Assembly (NCBI RefSeq): GCF_022549785.1
Contig: NZ_JAKZGO010000001.1
Coordinates: 332,101-396,100 of the forward strand
Direction: 5' to 3'
Source: Belliella alkalica
Lineage (GTDB): Bacteria; Bacteroidota; Bacteroidia; Cytophagales; Cyclobacteriaceae
DNA length: 64,000 bases
Part shown: positions 27,278 through 36,775 of the stretch, piece after piece
How positions within the stretch are numbered: the first letter of the stretch is position 1
Layout of the letters: every line of letters starts with the position of its first letter
Notes under the pieces: model-generated
Seen by the model: the letters and a program-made list of their open reading frames with translations, nothing else
Database searches by the model: none
Told to the model about the DNA's origin: nothing
Program-made: the position numbers and the translations under genes

Positions 27278-28924
27278 TTAATACCCTTCGTTTTGTGGGT
27301 AATTTGGTCCGAGAAGATTGATTTCACTCAAAGGAATGACCCAGTTTATCATATGAGGTTCCATGGTAGCTCTAGCATCATTTCTGTATGGCAATGGTCT
27401 TTCCTTGGTATTATTGGCACCACCAGCAGTAGAATTTTCTAAACTCTTATCACCAGGCATTCCATATCCTGCATAGGTGATAATATGCTCATATAGTTTG
27501 CCTGTTCTTTTCAGCATATACCATCTCCTACCCTCAAAAGCCAACTCTCTGGCTTGCTCATCAAGGATGGCTTCAATGGAGATGTCTGATACAGGTGCAG
27601 CATTTGCACGAGCTCTTACTGCATTTAATTGTGAAATAGCATCACTTGTATTACCAAGTCTATAATTTGCCTCAGCAGCAAAAAGGTAAGTTTCAGCAAG
27701 CCTATAGAGCATTATATTTTTAAAATGGTTGTTTTCAGTGGGAATACCATTATCGGGAAAGTACTTTTTGCAACCGGCATTAAGTCTTATGAACCAAAAA
27801 TTTCTATTTGCTGCTGTAGAAGCGAACTCCTGCCACTGTGGGTGAATGATTTTTTCACCTAAAACTTTGTCAGCAGGAATGGTATTTGGGTCATTATAAA
27901 CATAATCTTGAATATAATAAGTCCCTTTTATCCTCGTATCGTTAGGGTCTTCATTGAGTAAATCCCTCAGGTAATTGTTCAATGTTAGCCATCCAAATCC
28001 TCTCCCTCCCTGCTCGATGGTATATCTAGATCCGGGAATAAGTTCAGCATAGTTTGGCATTAGATTGAAGTTTATTCTATGGGCAATGCCATTGATTTGC
28101 GCTCTCCACTGAAGTGTCCACAAAGCTTCTGAATGATTCAAATCTCCAGCGAAGACAAGTCCAGTGTTCGGCACTAGCGCATGGGCACCTGAATTGATTA
28201 CTGCCTCAGATTGTAGTTTTGCTTCTTGCCAATCTTCTTCCCACAAGGCTACTTCAGCTCTCACATGCCTTACCACACCGTTCCGAATTCTACCTGGCTG
28301 TGAATTTGTCAATGAAAGATTTTGAATTGCAAATGCAAGATCGCTTTTGATTAATGCAAAAATCTCTTCTTTGGAAGTTTTATCATTGATAATCAAGGAA
28401 GAATTCTCAGGGGTAGTAGGCTCAGTGGTTATGTAGATGTTTTTGAAGAGTTTGTATAAAATAAAAACTGAATGAGCCCTAAAGAATTTTGCTTCTGACA
28501 AAATCTGCAACCTTCTTTGCTCATCTATGTTGGTGATATTCTCCGCTGCCTGTATCAGAGCGTTTGATCTATCTATTAGTCTATAGTAATGTCTCCAATA
28601 GTTTCCATATACACCGCTGTTATCAACCCTAGTACCATTTCTCATCCTACCATAATTAGATATTTCCCCTCCTCTTGGTACAGTCAAATCATCTTTTGAA
28701 TCAATGATGATTGCATTTGAGCCATTGTTTGCTTGATTCTCCCAAAAGGATCTATGCAATGCATACAAGGCTACAACACCTGCCTCTAGTCCATCTGGAG
28801 TGTTGTAGACGAAATCTGCTGTAAACTGTGCCGTAGGCTTTTCTTCCAAATAATCGGTACAAGATGTCAGACTTGAAAAGCCCAACATTATGAGCATTGT
28901 TAATTTTATATATGACTTTTTCAT
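27278..28924 (-). CDS. susD: SusD/RagB family glycan-binding lipoprotein
   Basis: 548 residues with a lipoprotein signal (SSLTSC, Cys near residue 22) and the typical TDYLEEKPT mature start. Tetratricopeptide-like helices are seen (LIDRSNALIQAAENI, EAKFFRAHSVFILYKLF), and the C-terminal part has RLAETYLFAAEANYRLG and ELAFEGRRWYMLKRTG, all hallmarks of the family. It binds glycan at the cell surface as the lid of its SusC partner, which is encoded 24 bases upstream. Substrate cannot be read directly; the GH16 neighbour suggests a beta-glucan such as laminarin. Confidence 0.95.
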   Translation of the reverse strand: MKKSYIKLTMLIMLGFSSLTSCTDYLEEKPTAQFTADFVYNTPDGLEAGVVALYALHRSFWENQANNGSNAIIIDSKDDLTVPRGGEISNYGRMRNGTRVDNSGVYGNYWRHYYRLIDRSNALIQAAENITNIDEQRRLQILSEAKFFRAHSVFILYKLFKNIYITTEPTTPENSSLIINDKTSKEEIFALIKSDLAFAIQNLSLTNSQPGRIRNGVVRHVRAEVALWEEDWQEAKLQSEAVINSGAHALVPNTGLVFAGDLNHSEALWTLQWRAQINGIAHRINFNLMPNYAELIPGSRYTIEQGGRGFGWLTLNNYLRDLLNEDPNDTRIKGTYYIQDYVYNDPNTIPADKVLGEKIIHPQWQEFASTAANRNFWFIRLNAGCKKYFPDNGIPTENNHFKNIMLYRLAETYLFAAEANYRLGNTSDAISQLNAVRARANAAPVSDISIEAILDEQARELAFEGRRWYMLKRTGKLYEHIITYAGYGMPGDKSLENSTAGGANNTKERPLPYRNDARATMEPHMINWVIPLSEINLLGPNYPQNEGY

Positions 28925-28948
28925 TGTAGCTAATTTTTTACGGTGAGA

Positions 28949-31900
28949 TTAGAAACTAAGATTAACGCCTAAAGTGTAAACTTTCGCATCTGGAAAATCA
29001 CCAGGATTATTTTCTGGACTATAAGATTTGTAATCCGTGAAAGTCAAAAGATTGGTCCCAGTGAAATACAACCTGGCATTTGTCATTTTGAACTTGTTCA
29101 ATAAAATAGGATTGAAATTATAAGAAAGCGTCAATGTTCGTAGCCTTACATATGATGCGTCTGCTATACCCATTGTAGAAATATTAGCTGGTGCACTTGA
29201 GAAATTCGGTCTTGGGAAAGTTGTAGATGGGTTTTCTGGTGTCCAGTAATCAACTTTTATCCCGTTTCTCACAGATTGTAATGTCCCCCCTTCATTAAAA
29301 CTAGCTAGGTAAGGATTGAATCTTGTCGCACCTTGGACAATATACACATCTGCAAACAGTTCGAAGTTTTTGTAACGAACATTAGATGTAACAGAACCAA
29401 ACCATCTTGGATCGGTACCCAAAATAACATTGTCATCAATATCAATCACGCCGTCACCATTTACATCTTTTAGCCTAATGGCTCCAGCGGTCAATGTAGT
29501 CACATTCTGAAATGGTGAAACTGTTCCATTCAAAGTTCCTTGAGCTGAGGCTAGGGCCTCTTCATCAGATTGGAAAATACCATCAAACAACAGCGTCCGG
29601 ATGACATTGATAGGTCTCCCTATAAATCTATTTCTATTCAAATCATCCCTAGGATTTCCTGCTTCGTCAAAAATCCCTGAGGATAGAATTTGGTTTCTAT
29701 TTCTGGCAGCCATAGCTGTCATTGTCCAGTTGAAATCTCTTTTATTGATAATATGGCCTGTCAAAAAGAGCTCTACTCCATTGTTTTTGGACCTTCCGCC
29801 GTTGGTAATCATGGTTGTAAATCCAGAAGTCCCTCCCAAAGAAATGTCAGTAAGTAAATCTGTGGTTTCGGTATTATAGTATTCGATGCTACCTGTCAAT
29901 TTATTTTGAATTATCCCAAAATCTAAGCCTACATTAAAAGTAGTGGATGTTTCCCAAGTCAAATTTGGATTCGGAAGTAAGTTACCCGGTAAATTCCCCC
30001 CAGTAATCTGACCGCCAAATACATACGGATAGTTCTCCACAACTCCCAAGGTAGTATAAGGATCCAAAGACTGGTTACCTACCGATCCGTAACTTGCTCT
30101 TAACTTTAATTCATCAATCAAATTAGAGTTTGCCAAAAATGACTCCTTATGCATCTGCCATGCAAATGAAGCAGCAGGAAAAAATCCCCATTTGTTATTG
30201 ACAGCAAATACCGATGCACCGTCAGCCCTACCTGTGACTGTCAAGAGATATTTATCCTTTAAGGTATATCTTGCTCTTCCGAGAAATGAAGCTAGCTTAA
30301 ACTGCTGCTGCGTCCTCTGTGTATTAAAATTTAAGGCATTTGATATACCATTGAACCCTAGAATATCACTGCCAAAACCTGTCCCTGTAGAAAAAGTCCT
30401 GCCATTGGTACGTTCATTAATGGAATGTACAAAAGTGAAATCAAAAACATTGTCATCATTGAACTGATCAGAATAGTTAAGAATATTTTCAATCAAAAAT
30501 TCCTCTCGCGAAGTATTAGCTAAAGTAGCTCTTCCATTTGGAGTAACACCGGCTGAGTGTAGACGTGTGATATATGTACCCTCTTCACTTGCCCTTTGAC
30601 TCGTAAGTGCATTGAGCTTGTAGCTGAATTTATCATTGAATTTATATGTGGCTACAAAATTCAAATTGTAAAAATTTGACTTAATGTTGTTGTCAGATTC
30701 TCGAATGTTCCACAGAGGATTGATTGTCGCACTACTGGCGTTAGCTCCAGCGACTTCTCTGACCAAATTCCCCTCTAAATCTCTTGGTCCAGTGAATGGA
30801 GATATCGTGATGAAATCTAGGTTAGAAGTTTCTCTTCTTTGACTGTCCCTTCCCATGTTGAGATTGGTCTCTAGGGTAAGTTTATTTGTCACTTTTTGTT
30901 GAAGATTGATTCTGAATGTTCCTCGAGTAAAGCTTGAAGTGGGGATAAGTCCAGCCTGATCAAACAAGTTGATGCTCGAAAAAACTTTTGTCCTGTCTGT
31001 CCCACCGGACAAGCTGATGTTGTGATTTTGAATAACGGCTGTCCGCAACACCTCATCTTCCCAATTGACATAGTTACCCGCAATGAAATTCTGGTATTCT
31101 GGAGCTTCCGCACTTCCTCCAAAGTTCACAATATCATCACTATAGGCCTGCTGCCCATCAATAATTGGGTTCATTGTCCTTCTTGCTTCCCTTCTTAGCT
31201 GTGCGAATTCCTCGGCATTATACAGATCAAAGTTCTTGGTCAGATTCTGTGTAGACAAATACGAGTGGATTGTCACTGCAACTTTGCCTTCTGTGGGTCT
31301 TTTAGTGGTCACAAGGATGACACCATTCGAAGCCCTAGCGCCATATATCGCTTGGGAAGAGGCATCTTTGAGTACTTCTATGGATGTAATATCATCTGGA
31401 TTTATGTCATTGATATTATCTACAGGAAAACCATCCAATACTATCAATGGTGCGTTGCCTCCTCTGATAGAGTTTCTGCCCCTGATAAGAATATTGGAAG
31501 TTCCGCCTGGTCTTGCAGAGCCAAGAGTAACTTGAACTCCCGCAGCTCTACCTCTTATCATTTCTGCAACATTGGTAGTTGGAATTGATGTTGCTTTGTC
31601 AACATCAATCACAGACACAGAGCCAGAAATCTCCGATCTCTTTTGTGTCCCATATCCTACTACTACAACCTCGTCCAAGTTTCCCAAGTCTTGAGATAAA
31701 ACGACTTCCATATTTGAACTTAAGATTGGTAGCTCCTGCTTCTTGAAGCCCAGGTAAGAAAATAAGATTGTCTCTGCTGAAGAAGGTGCAGATAAAACAA
31801 AATTACCATCCAAATCTGTGACGGTTCCAATAGTAGTTCCTTTTATCAGGACAGAGACCCCAGGGATCCCGTCACCAATTTCATCTTTTACTACGCCTCT

Positions 31901-32005
31901 TACAGTTTTGTCCTGTTGCGCAATAGAAAAACTAAAAAGCCCTAAATAAACTAGCCATAATAGGAGAATGCTTTTTAGCTTTCTGACTGGTAATTTGTAT
32001 TCCAT
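28949..32005 (-). CDS. susC: SusC/RagA family TonB-dependent transporter
   Basis: 1018 residues. Signal peptide to about 29; carboxypeptidase-regulatory-like domain at about 33-115 (VRGVVKDEIGDGIPGVSVLI, DLDGNF); TonB-box-like DEVVVVGYGTQKR at about 113-125; plug domain with ILIRGRNSIRGGNAPLIVLD; then a 22-strand-type barrel ending in YTLGVNLSF. It imports oligosaccharides across the outer membrane with the SusD lid protein. Its gene is transcribed after the sensor-regulator gene, with a 193-base gap that should carry its promoter. Confidence 0.96.
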   Translation of the reverse strand: MEYKLPVRKLKSILLLWLVYLGLFSFSIAQQDKTVRGVVKDEIGDGIPGVSVLIKGTTIGTVTDLDGNFVLSAPSSAETILFSYLGFKKQELPILSSNMEVVLSQDLGNLDEVVVVGYGTQKRSEISGSVSVIDVDKATSIPTTNVAEMIRGRAAGVQVTLGSARPGGTSNILIRGRNSIRGGNAPLIVLDGFPVDNINDINPDDITSIEVLKDASSQAIYGARASNGVILVTTKRPTEGKVAVTIHSYLSTQNLTKNFDLYNAEEFAQLRREARRTMNPIIDGQQAYSDDIVNFGGSAEAPEYQNFIAGNYVNWEDEVLRTAVIQNHNISLSGGTDRTKVFSSINLFDQAGLIPTSSFTRGTFRINLQQKVTNKLTLETNLNMGRDSQRRETSNLDFITISPFTGPRDLEGNLVREVAGANASSATINPLWNIRESDNNIKSNFYNLNFVATYKFNDKFSYKLNALTSQRASEEGTYITRLHSAGVTPNGRATLANTSREEFLIENILNYSDQFNDDNVFDFTFVHSINERTNGRTFSTGTGFGSDILGFNGISNALNFNTQRTQQQFKLASFLGRARYTLKDKYLLTVTGRADGASVFAVNNKWGFFPAASFAWQMHKESFLANSNLIDELKLRASYGSVGNQSLDPYTTLGVVENYPYVFGGQITGGNLPGNLLPNPNLTWETSTTFNVGLDFGIIQNKLTGSIEYYNTETTDLLTDISLGGTSGFTTMITNGGRSKNNGVELFLTGHIINKRDFNWTMTAMAARNRNQILSSGIFDEAGNPRDDLNRNRFIGRPINVIRTLLFDGIFQSDEEALASAQGTLNGTVSPFQNVTTLTAGAIRLKDVNGDGVIDIDDNVILGTDPRWFGSVTSNVRYKNFELFADVYIVQGATRFNPYLASFNEGGTLQSVRNGIKVDYWTPENPSTTFPRPNFSSAPANISTMGIADASYVRLRTLTLSYNFNPILLNKFKMTNARLYFTGTNLLTFTDYKSYSPENNPGDFPDAKVYTLGVNLSF

Positions 32006-32198
32006 ATTTTTTTAGGTTTTGTTATTGAACTCAAAACTACCAAGAAAGCGACCGGAAAGGAATTTGTAATCCTATACAAAATTGCTACTTAAAAAAAATA
32101 ATGTTAAAATATTGATTTTCAGTGTTTTGAAAAAAACAAAGTTGAAATAAACAATTAAATAAGAGTACTATACCCCAACTTGTAGTGGTAATGTAGGG

Positions 32199-34997
32199 TT
32201 AAATACTAAGTATAAAATCCGTTAAATTAACGTCTTGATCAAGTCCTAATTTTTTTCTCAATCTATACCTCCTTACTTCTATACTTTTGGTAGAAATATT
32301 CAACAAAGATGCTATCTCTTTGGCGCTAAGGTTTAATCTTATATAGGTACAAAACTTTAGATCATTGTGATTTAGATCAGGGCAGATTCTTTTAGCTCTT
32401 TCTAAGAACTCTTTATCTGCATTATTGAAAGCTTCTTCAAAAAAATCCCAGTCCTTTTCATTGTTCAAATTACTATCAATCAATTTATATACTGTAGAAT
32501 TCTCTGGCAAATTTGTTTGTGATTTGAGCTCTTTTCTTACTTTTATCAAAAAATCATTTCTCTTAATATTATTCATAGTAAGAATTGCAAGCTCCCGGTT
32601 TTTACTTTCAATTTCGACTTCAAGCTGCTTGTTTTTGAGACCTATTATCTTTTGGTCTGTTTTGATCTTTATGTTTTCCAATTCGCTTATACTTTTCAAC
32701 TTAGCTTCTTGTGCCTTCCTGAGAAAATGTTTTTTGTAGGACTTGTGCACTATCAAGGCCAATAAAATTAAAATGGAGATATACAGCAAGACAGCTACAT
32801 TTGACAAGTAAAAAGGTTTGTCAATAGAGAAATCGAAGGTTGCGTGGTTGTCAGATGTGAAATCACCAATTCTTGACTTTACTTTGAATTTGTACTGACC
32901 GAAAGGTAAGTTTTCAAACTTAACTTTGCTGTCATTGCTCCAAGTTGACCATTGATTATGATATCCTTCTATAAAATAACTGTACTGCACTTCCTTATAT
33001 TTTTCGTGGAAAGGTACGTAATAAGAAAACTCTAAAGTGCGATTGGCAAATTTCAATGTAGCAGGTTTGTCCAAATCTGCAAGGCTGATAGTATCTCCAA
33101 AAACAGTAACACTATTCAAATGAACATGGTGTTTTGGATTTTTATTTTTATTAAAATCAAGTCTGACATATCCATTAGTCTTTCCCAGAATGTATTGGTC
33201 TTTACCAATAGCATTAAGATTTTCAAAACTAATGACTGACCTCCTAAGGTTGTTTGGGATAAAAAATGAAACAGTTTCATAAGATTCCTTTACAGTACTT
33301 TTTCTGGCATATGTAATCCCATTTTTATTGAAAGACCACACTCTGCTATTGATAGGGTCGTTGATAAGCTTTGCAGAAAGGTAATTATCTGGATCTATCA
33401 ATTTGCTCAATGATGGATTTAAAAACAATGAGCCATCTTTTTGAATTTCAAAAACACCATCCAGACTACTTAAGAGAATCTTTTCGTCAAAACTAACAAG
33501 TGAGGCTCCTGATAGATTTGGAAGATCAGTAAATCGAGAGACATTAGAGATTTTATTGCTCTTAGAGTCCCACATTACCTTAAATAAACCTTTATTTTCA
33601 TGACTAACCCAAAATGTAGATTCATCCATTATTTCAAAAAATCTTGCCGAAAAATCAAAGCCTTCGATTTTTTCCCAAGCATCCCACTTCCCATCTTTAT
33701 TGTAAATTCTGCCTAATCCTGAATAAGCACCAAAAAAAATAGAATTCGGCAAGGACGGATTTTCTTTGAAGCCCCATACTCCAGGGATATCTAAAAACAG
33801 TTCAGCTTTTCCATTATTGACTTTGAATACACCTAATGCATGACCACAGAAAAGAACACCTCCCGACTCGTAAAGTGACCATACTTGCCCCTCTGTCCCA
33901 GATACCATTTGTAGGGTGTTATTTCTTTCTTCATCTTTATAAAACAGCCCTTGATTTGATCCTAAGTATATCTTATTGTTATGAATAATGGTTGCATATA
34001 CTGTTCCTAATACACCTTGAGAATTTACATACTCAGTAACAGAAGACTTATAATTGATACAGTCAATCCCATTATCCAAAGCAAGCCATATGTTTTGTTG
34101 AGAATCTTCGAAGATATTCAAAACTGTATTATTGTTTAAGCCATTCCCTTGGTTCAAAACACCGATAAACTCCCCTTTTTTATTCAACTGGATTAGACCT
34201 TCTGAAATAGTTCCAATTAAAATATCTCCATTTGAAGTTGTTTTTGCACTAAAAATTTTTCTCTCAGGAAACAATTTATTGAAATCAGTATCCAATTTCT
34301 GTACTTTTTCTCCCACAACCTGATATATCCCATGGTGTCTAGTGAAAATCAACTTCCCATTTTCTGATTCAATAATATTTACTACAAGATCATTGTTGAT
34401 TTTCTCGGGCAATTCCAAGAAAAGTTTTTCTTGCCCCATTTCAAGTTTGAAGATCCCCTCATTCTTCTTTTGAATCAAAAGCTGATTGCCAACTTCAAAA
34501 ATCCGAACATAGGATTTTTCATCTGTAATCACATTGAGAGTTTGCTCGGCTATGTCATATATATAAAGCCTGTCCAACGACTGAAAAAACACTTGATTAT
34601 CTATAATCTTGATATGCCAAATATTCTCATCCTCCAGCATTTTTACTTCTTTGGATAAGGATATGTATTGAAGCTGACCCTTGGCATCCCTTTGGTAATA
34701 GCCAAACTCCATGTACGACCCAACAAAAATATGATCCAAAAAGGATGCTACTGAACGAATCACACTCTGATTGGGAGATGGATACAATTTCCAATTAGCA
34801 CCATTATATTCTAGTAAACCTTCATTATTTGCAAAAAACAATCGCTTATTTTCCGTTTCAGTGATATCCCAATTTTGATTTCCTGCATCATAATTCCTTG
34901 GACTGAAGTTCATAATGGGAAATGACTCTTGAGACAAACCCTCAAACGAAACTAAGAACAAATAAAATATCAAGAAAAAACTAAATCTTACGGACAT
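32199..34997 (-). CDS. One-component sensor-regulator: beta-propeller, Y_Y_Y, membrane segment, LuxR-type HTH
   Basis: 932 residues. Signal peptide to about 22; a large periplasmic beta-propeller sensor region with Reg_prop-like repeats (about 30-640; e.g. NTVLNIFEDSQQNIWLALDN); a Y_Y_Y domain (about 650-725; YFIEGYHNQW, LPFGQYKFKV); one membrane segment at about 732-755 (VAVLLYISILILLALIV); a coiled coil; and a C-terminal LuxR-type helix-turn-helix (LSAKEIASLLNISTKSIEV, RLRKKLGL). No histidine kinase or receiver domain is present, so ligand binding outside should act directly on the DNA-binding part. It lies upstream of susC on the same strand and almost certainly controls this locus. Confidence 0.92.
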   Translation of the reverse strand: MSVRFSFFLIFYLFLVSFEGLSQESFPIMNFSPRNYDAGNQNWDITETENKRLFFANNEGLLEYNGANWKLYPSPNQSVIRSVASFLDHIFVGSYMEFGYYQRDAKGQLQYISLSKEVKMLEDENIWHIKIIDNQVFFQSLDRLYIYDIAEQTLNVITDEKSYVRIFEVGNQLLIQKKNEGIFKLEMGQEKLFLELPEKINNDLVVNIIESENGKLIFTRHHGIYQVVGEKVQKLDTDFNKLFPERKIFSAKTTSNGDILIGTISEGLIQLNKKGEFIGVLNQGNGLNNNTVLNIFEDSQQNIWLALDNGIDCINYKSSVTEYVNSQGVLGTVYATIIHNNKIYLGSNQGLFYKDEERNNTLQMVSGTEGQVWSLYESGGVLFCGHALGVFKVNNGKAELFLDIPGVWGFKENPSLPNSIFFGAYSGLGRIYNKDGKWDAWEKIEGFDFSARFFEIMDESTFWVSHENKGLFKVMWDSKSNKISNVSRFTDLPNLSGASLVSFDEKILLSSLDGVFEIQKDGSLFLNPSLSKLIDPDNYLSAKLINDPINSRVWSFNKNGITYARKSTVKESYETVSFFIPNNLRRSVISFENLNAIGKDQYILGKTNGYVRLDFNKNKNPKHHVHLNSVTVFGDTISLADLDKPATLKFANRTLEFSYYVPFHEKYKEVQYSYFIEGYHNQWSTWSNDSKVKFENLPFGQYKFKVKSRIGDFTSDNHATFDFSIDKPFYLSNVAVLLYISILILLALIVHKSYKKHFLRKAQEAKLKSISELENIKIKTDQKIIGLKNKQLEVEIESKNRELAILTMNNIKRNDFLIKVRKELKSQTNLPENSTVYKLIDSNLNNEKDWDFFEEAFNNADKEFLERAKRICPDLNHNDLKFCTYIRLNLSAKEIASLLNISTKSIEVRRYRLRKKLGLDQDVNLTDFILSI

Positions 34998-35560
34998 TTT
35001 GGGTAACTGTTTTGACTGTAAAATAAAGCTTTTTTTTTATAAAACTTATTAAGGCAGTATTATGAATTCGGGCATGATCATAAGCTACACTCATCTAAAA
35101 AACTTATTATTCAATCTAAAAAAAGAGCTCTCTAATCAGAGGATGTACTTTTAGACCATTTCTCTACCAAAGTCGTGCATTGGGATTTCAAGTAACTTAT
35201 TTATTTGGAAATACTGCTCTGATTTGCAATACACGAAGCGAGTTTGTTTGTATCCAGATTTATCAAAAACACATTAACACCTTGAATATGAATAATTTTT
35301 AATAGTTCAAAAGCATTCTTCTGAGTCAAATTGTAACTTGAATTTAAGCAGTATCATACATGATATAATGAAGAGTTTTTTGTGCCATTTGCTTCCCCGA
35401 ATAAACAATTGTTTACAAACATTCTCCCTAGTCTGTTTAGATATCTCTGCACAAAAATGCACCTCACTTTCGTTTCCAAAAATATTTTTGACTCAATTTG
35501 TGTCACAAACACAGGTATCTAAGATTTAATTTTGAAAGCACTTCTTCATGCATAAAGAAA
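34998..35560. other. Intergenic region, no gene
   Basis: AT-rich DNA between divergent genes (regulator and dinB). A 63-codon open frame at 35338-35529 shows no family character. A 14-base perfect palindrome TAAACAATTGTTTA at 35402-35415 may be a protein-binding site. Nothing else is recognised. Confidence 0.5.
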
Positions 35561-35602
35561 TTGTTACTTTTATAAACATTTAATGGTTTATAAAAGTAAC
35601 AA
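35561..35602. promoter_or_regulatory. Perfect 17-bp inverted repeat upstream of dinB-dnaE2
   Basis: TTGTTACTTTTATAAAC (35561-35577), 8-base spacer, GTTTATAAAAGTAACAA (35586-35602). The arms are exact complements. It ends 22 bases before the dinB ATG, overlapping where the promoter should be. AT-rich arms and no T-run argue for an operator rather than a terminator. It is the likely damage-response control site of this cassette. Confidence 0.65.
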
Positions 35603-35624
35603 GTAGAGGTAATCAAGCGGCATC

Positions 35625-36764
35625 ATGGAGAGAAATATCGTGCATATGGATTTGGATACATTTTTTGTATCTGTAGAAAGGTTGAAAAATGGTGTTTTGA
35701 ACGGTAAGCCTGTCATCATTGGGGGCAGTTCGGACAGAGGAGTCGTAGCTTCATGCAGCTATGAAGCTAGGAAATTTGGAGTGCATTCTGCGATGCCCAT
35801 GAAGCTTGCCAGAAGACTGTGCCCCTCTGCCTATTATGTAAAGGGGGATTTTGATAGCTACAGCAAATACTCAAAAATGGTCACTGATGTAATCAGAGAT
35901 CAGGTTCCTGTCGTTGAAAAAGCTTCTATTGATGAATTCTATCTCGATCTCACAGGGATGGATAGGTTCTTTGGTTGCCAAAAGTACACAAAAGAACTCA
36001 AAACCAGAATTTACAACGAAACTGGTCTACCACTATCGTGTGCACTAGCCGTCAATAAACTCATCTCTAAGATAGCCACCCAAGATGCCAAACCAAATGG
36101 GCAGATGAACATTCCCTTTGGAACAGAGAGGCCTTATATAGCTCCTCTTTCTATTAAAAGAATGCCAGGAATAGGTGACAAAACAGCTGTCTTACTAGAG
36201 CGCATGGGTGTAGATAGTATCAAGCTTCTCAGTGAGATCCCAATGAAAATGATGCAAAACCTTTTGGGAAAGCCTGGCCTAGATCTTTCTCGAAAAGCCA
36301 AGGGTATAGACAACTCCCCTGTCATACCATATTCTGAGCAAAAAAGCATCGGCTCGGAGACTACATTTGAATCAGACACAATTGATCCAAAATTTATCCG
36401 CAGTCAGCTGATCAGACTTACAGAAAAAGTAGCTTTCGAAATGAGGAAAAACCAAAAACTCTGCGGATGCATCACCGTCAAACTACGTTATTCAAATTTT
36501 GATACATTCAGCAGACAGACTGTAATCCCCTATACAAACTCCGACGAGGTTCTGATCGACAGGGCAAAAGATCTTTTTGATAGACTTCTCGAAAAGAGAA
36601 TGTTGGTAAGGTTGATAGGAGTAAAATTAAGCCATCTTATACAGGGGTTTCAGCAAATAGACCTGTTTACAGATACAGAAGAAAATGTCAATCTCTATCA
36701 GGCTTTAGATAAGATAAAAACCCGATTTGGTGAAAAAACCATCATCCGTGCCATCTCACTTTAA
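35625..36764 (+). CDS. dinB: Y-family DNA polymerase (DinB/Pol IV type)
   Basis: 379 residues. Catalytic acidic residues are present in HMDLDTFFVSVE (D9) and in SIDEFYLDLTG (about 101-111). A helix-hairpin-helix (PGIGDKTAVLLERMG) lies near residue 185, and the little-finger domain follows. Near the C-terminus QQIDLF is a sliding-clamp-binding motif. It does translesion synthesis. dnaE2 starts 11 bases downstream. In many Bacteroidota a LexA-like/S24 regulator gene precedes such a pair; here none is adjacent, but a perfect inverted repeat sits at the promoter. Confidence 0.93.
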   Translation: MERNIVHMDLDTFFVSVERLKNGVLNGKPVIIGGSSDRGVVASCSYEARKFGVHSAMPMKLARRLCPSAYYVKGDFDSYSKYSKMVTDVIRDQVPVVEKASIDEFYLDLTGMDRFFGCQKYTKELKTRIYNETGLPLSCALAVNKLISKIATQDAKPNGQMNIPFGTERPYIAPLSIKRMPGIGDKTAVLLERMGVDSIKLLSEIPMKMMQNLLGKPGLDLSRKAKGIDNSPVIPYSEQKSIGSETTFESDTIDPKFIRSQLIRLTEKVAFEMRKNQKLCGCITVKLRYSNFDTFSRQTVIPYTNSDEVLIDRAKDLFDRLLEKRMLVRLIGVKLSHLIQGFQQIDLFTDTEENVNLYQALDKIKTRFGEKTIIRAISL

Positions 36765-36775
36765 GTCTTTGGATC

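Noticed and set aside
35338-35529. 63-codon frame upstream of dinB
   Set aside because: No family pattern and odd composition (Cys/Ser/Phe-rich); probably random.
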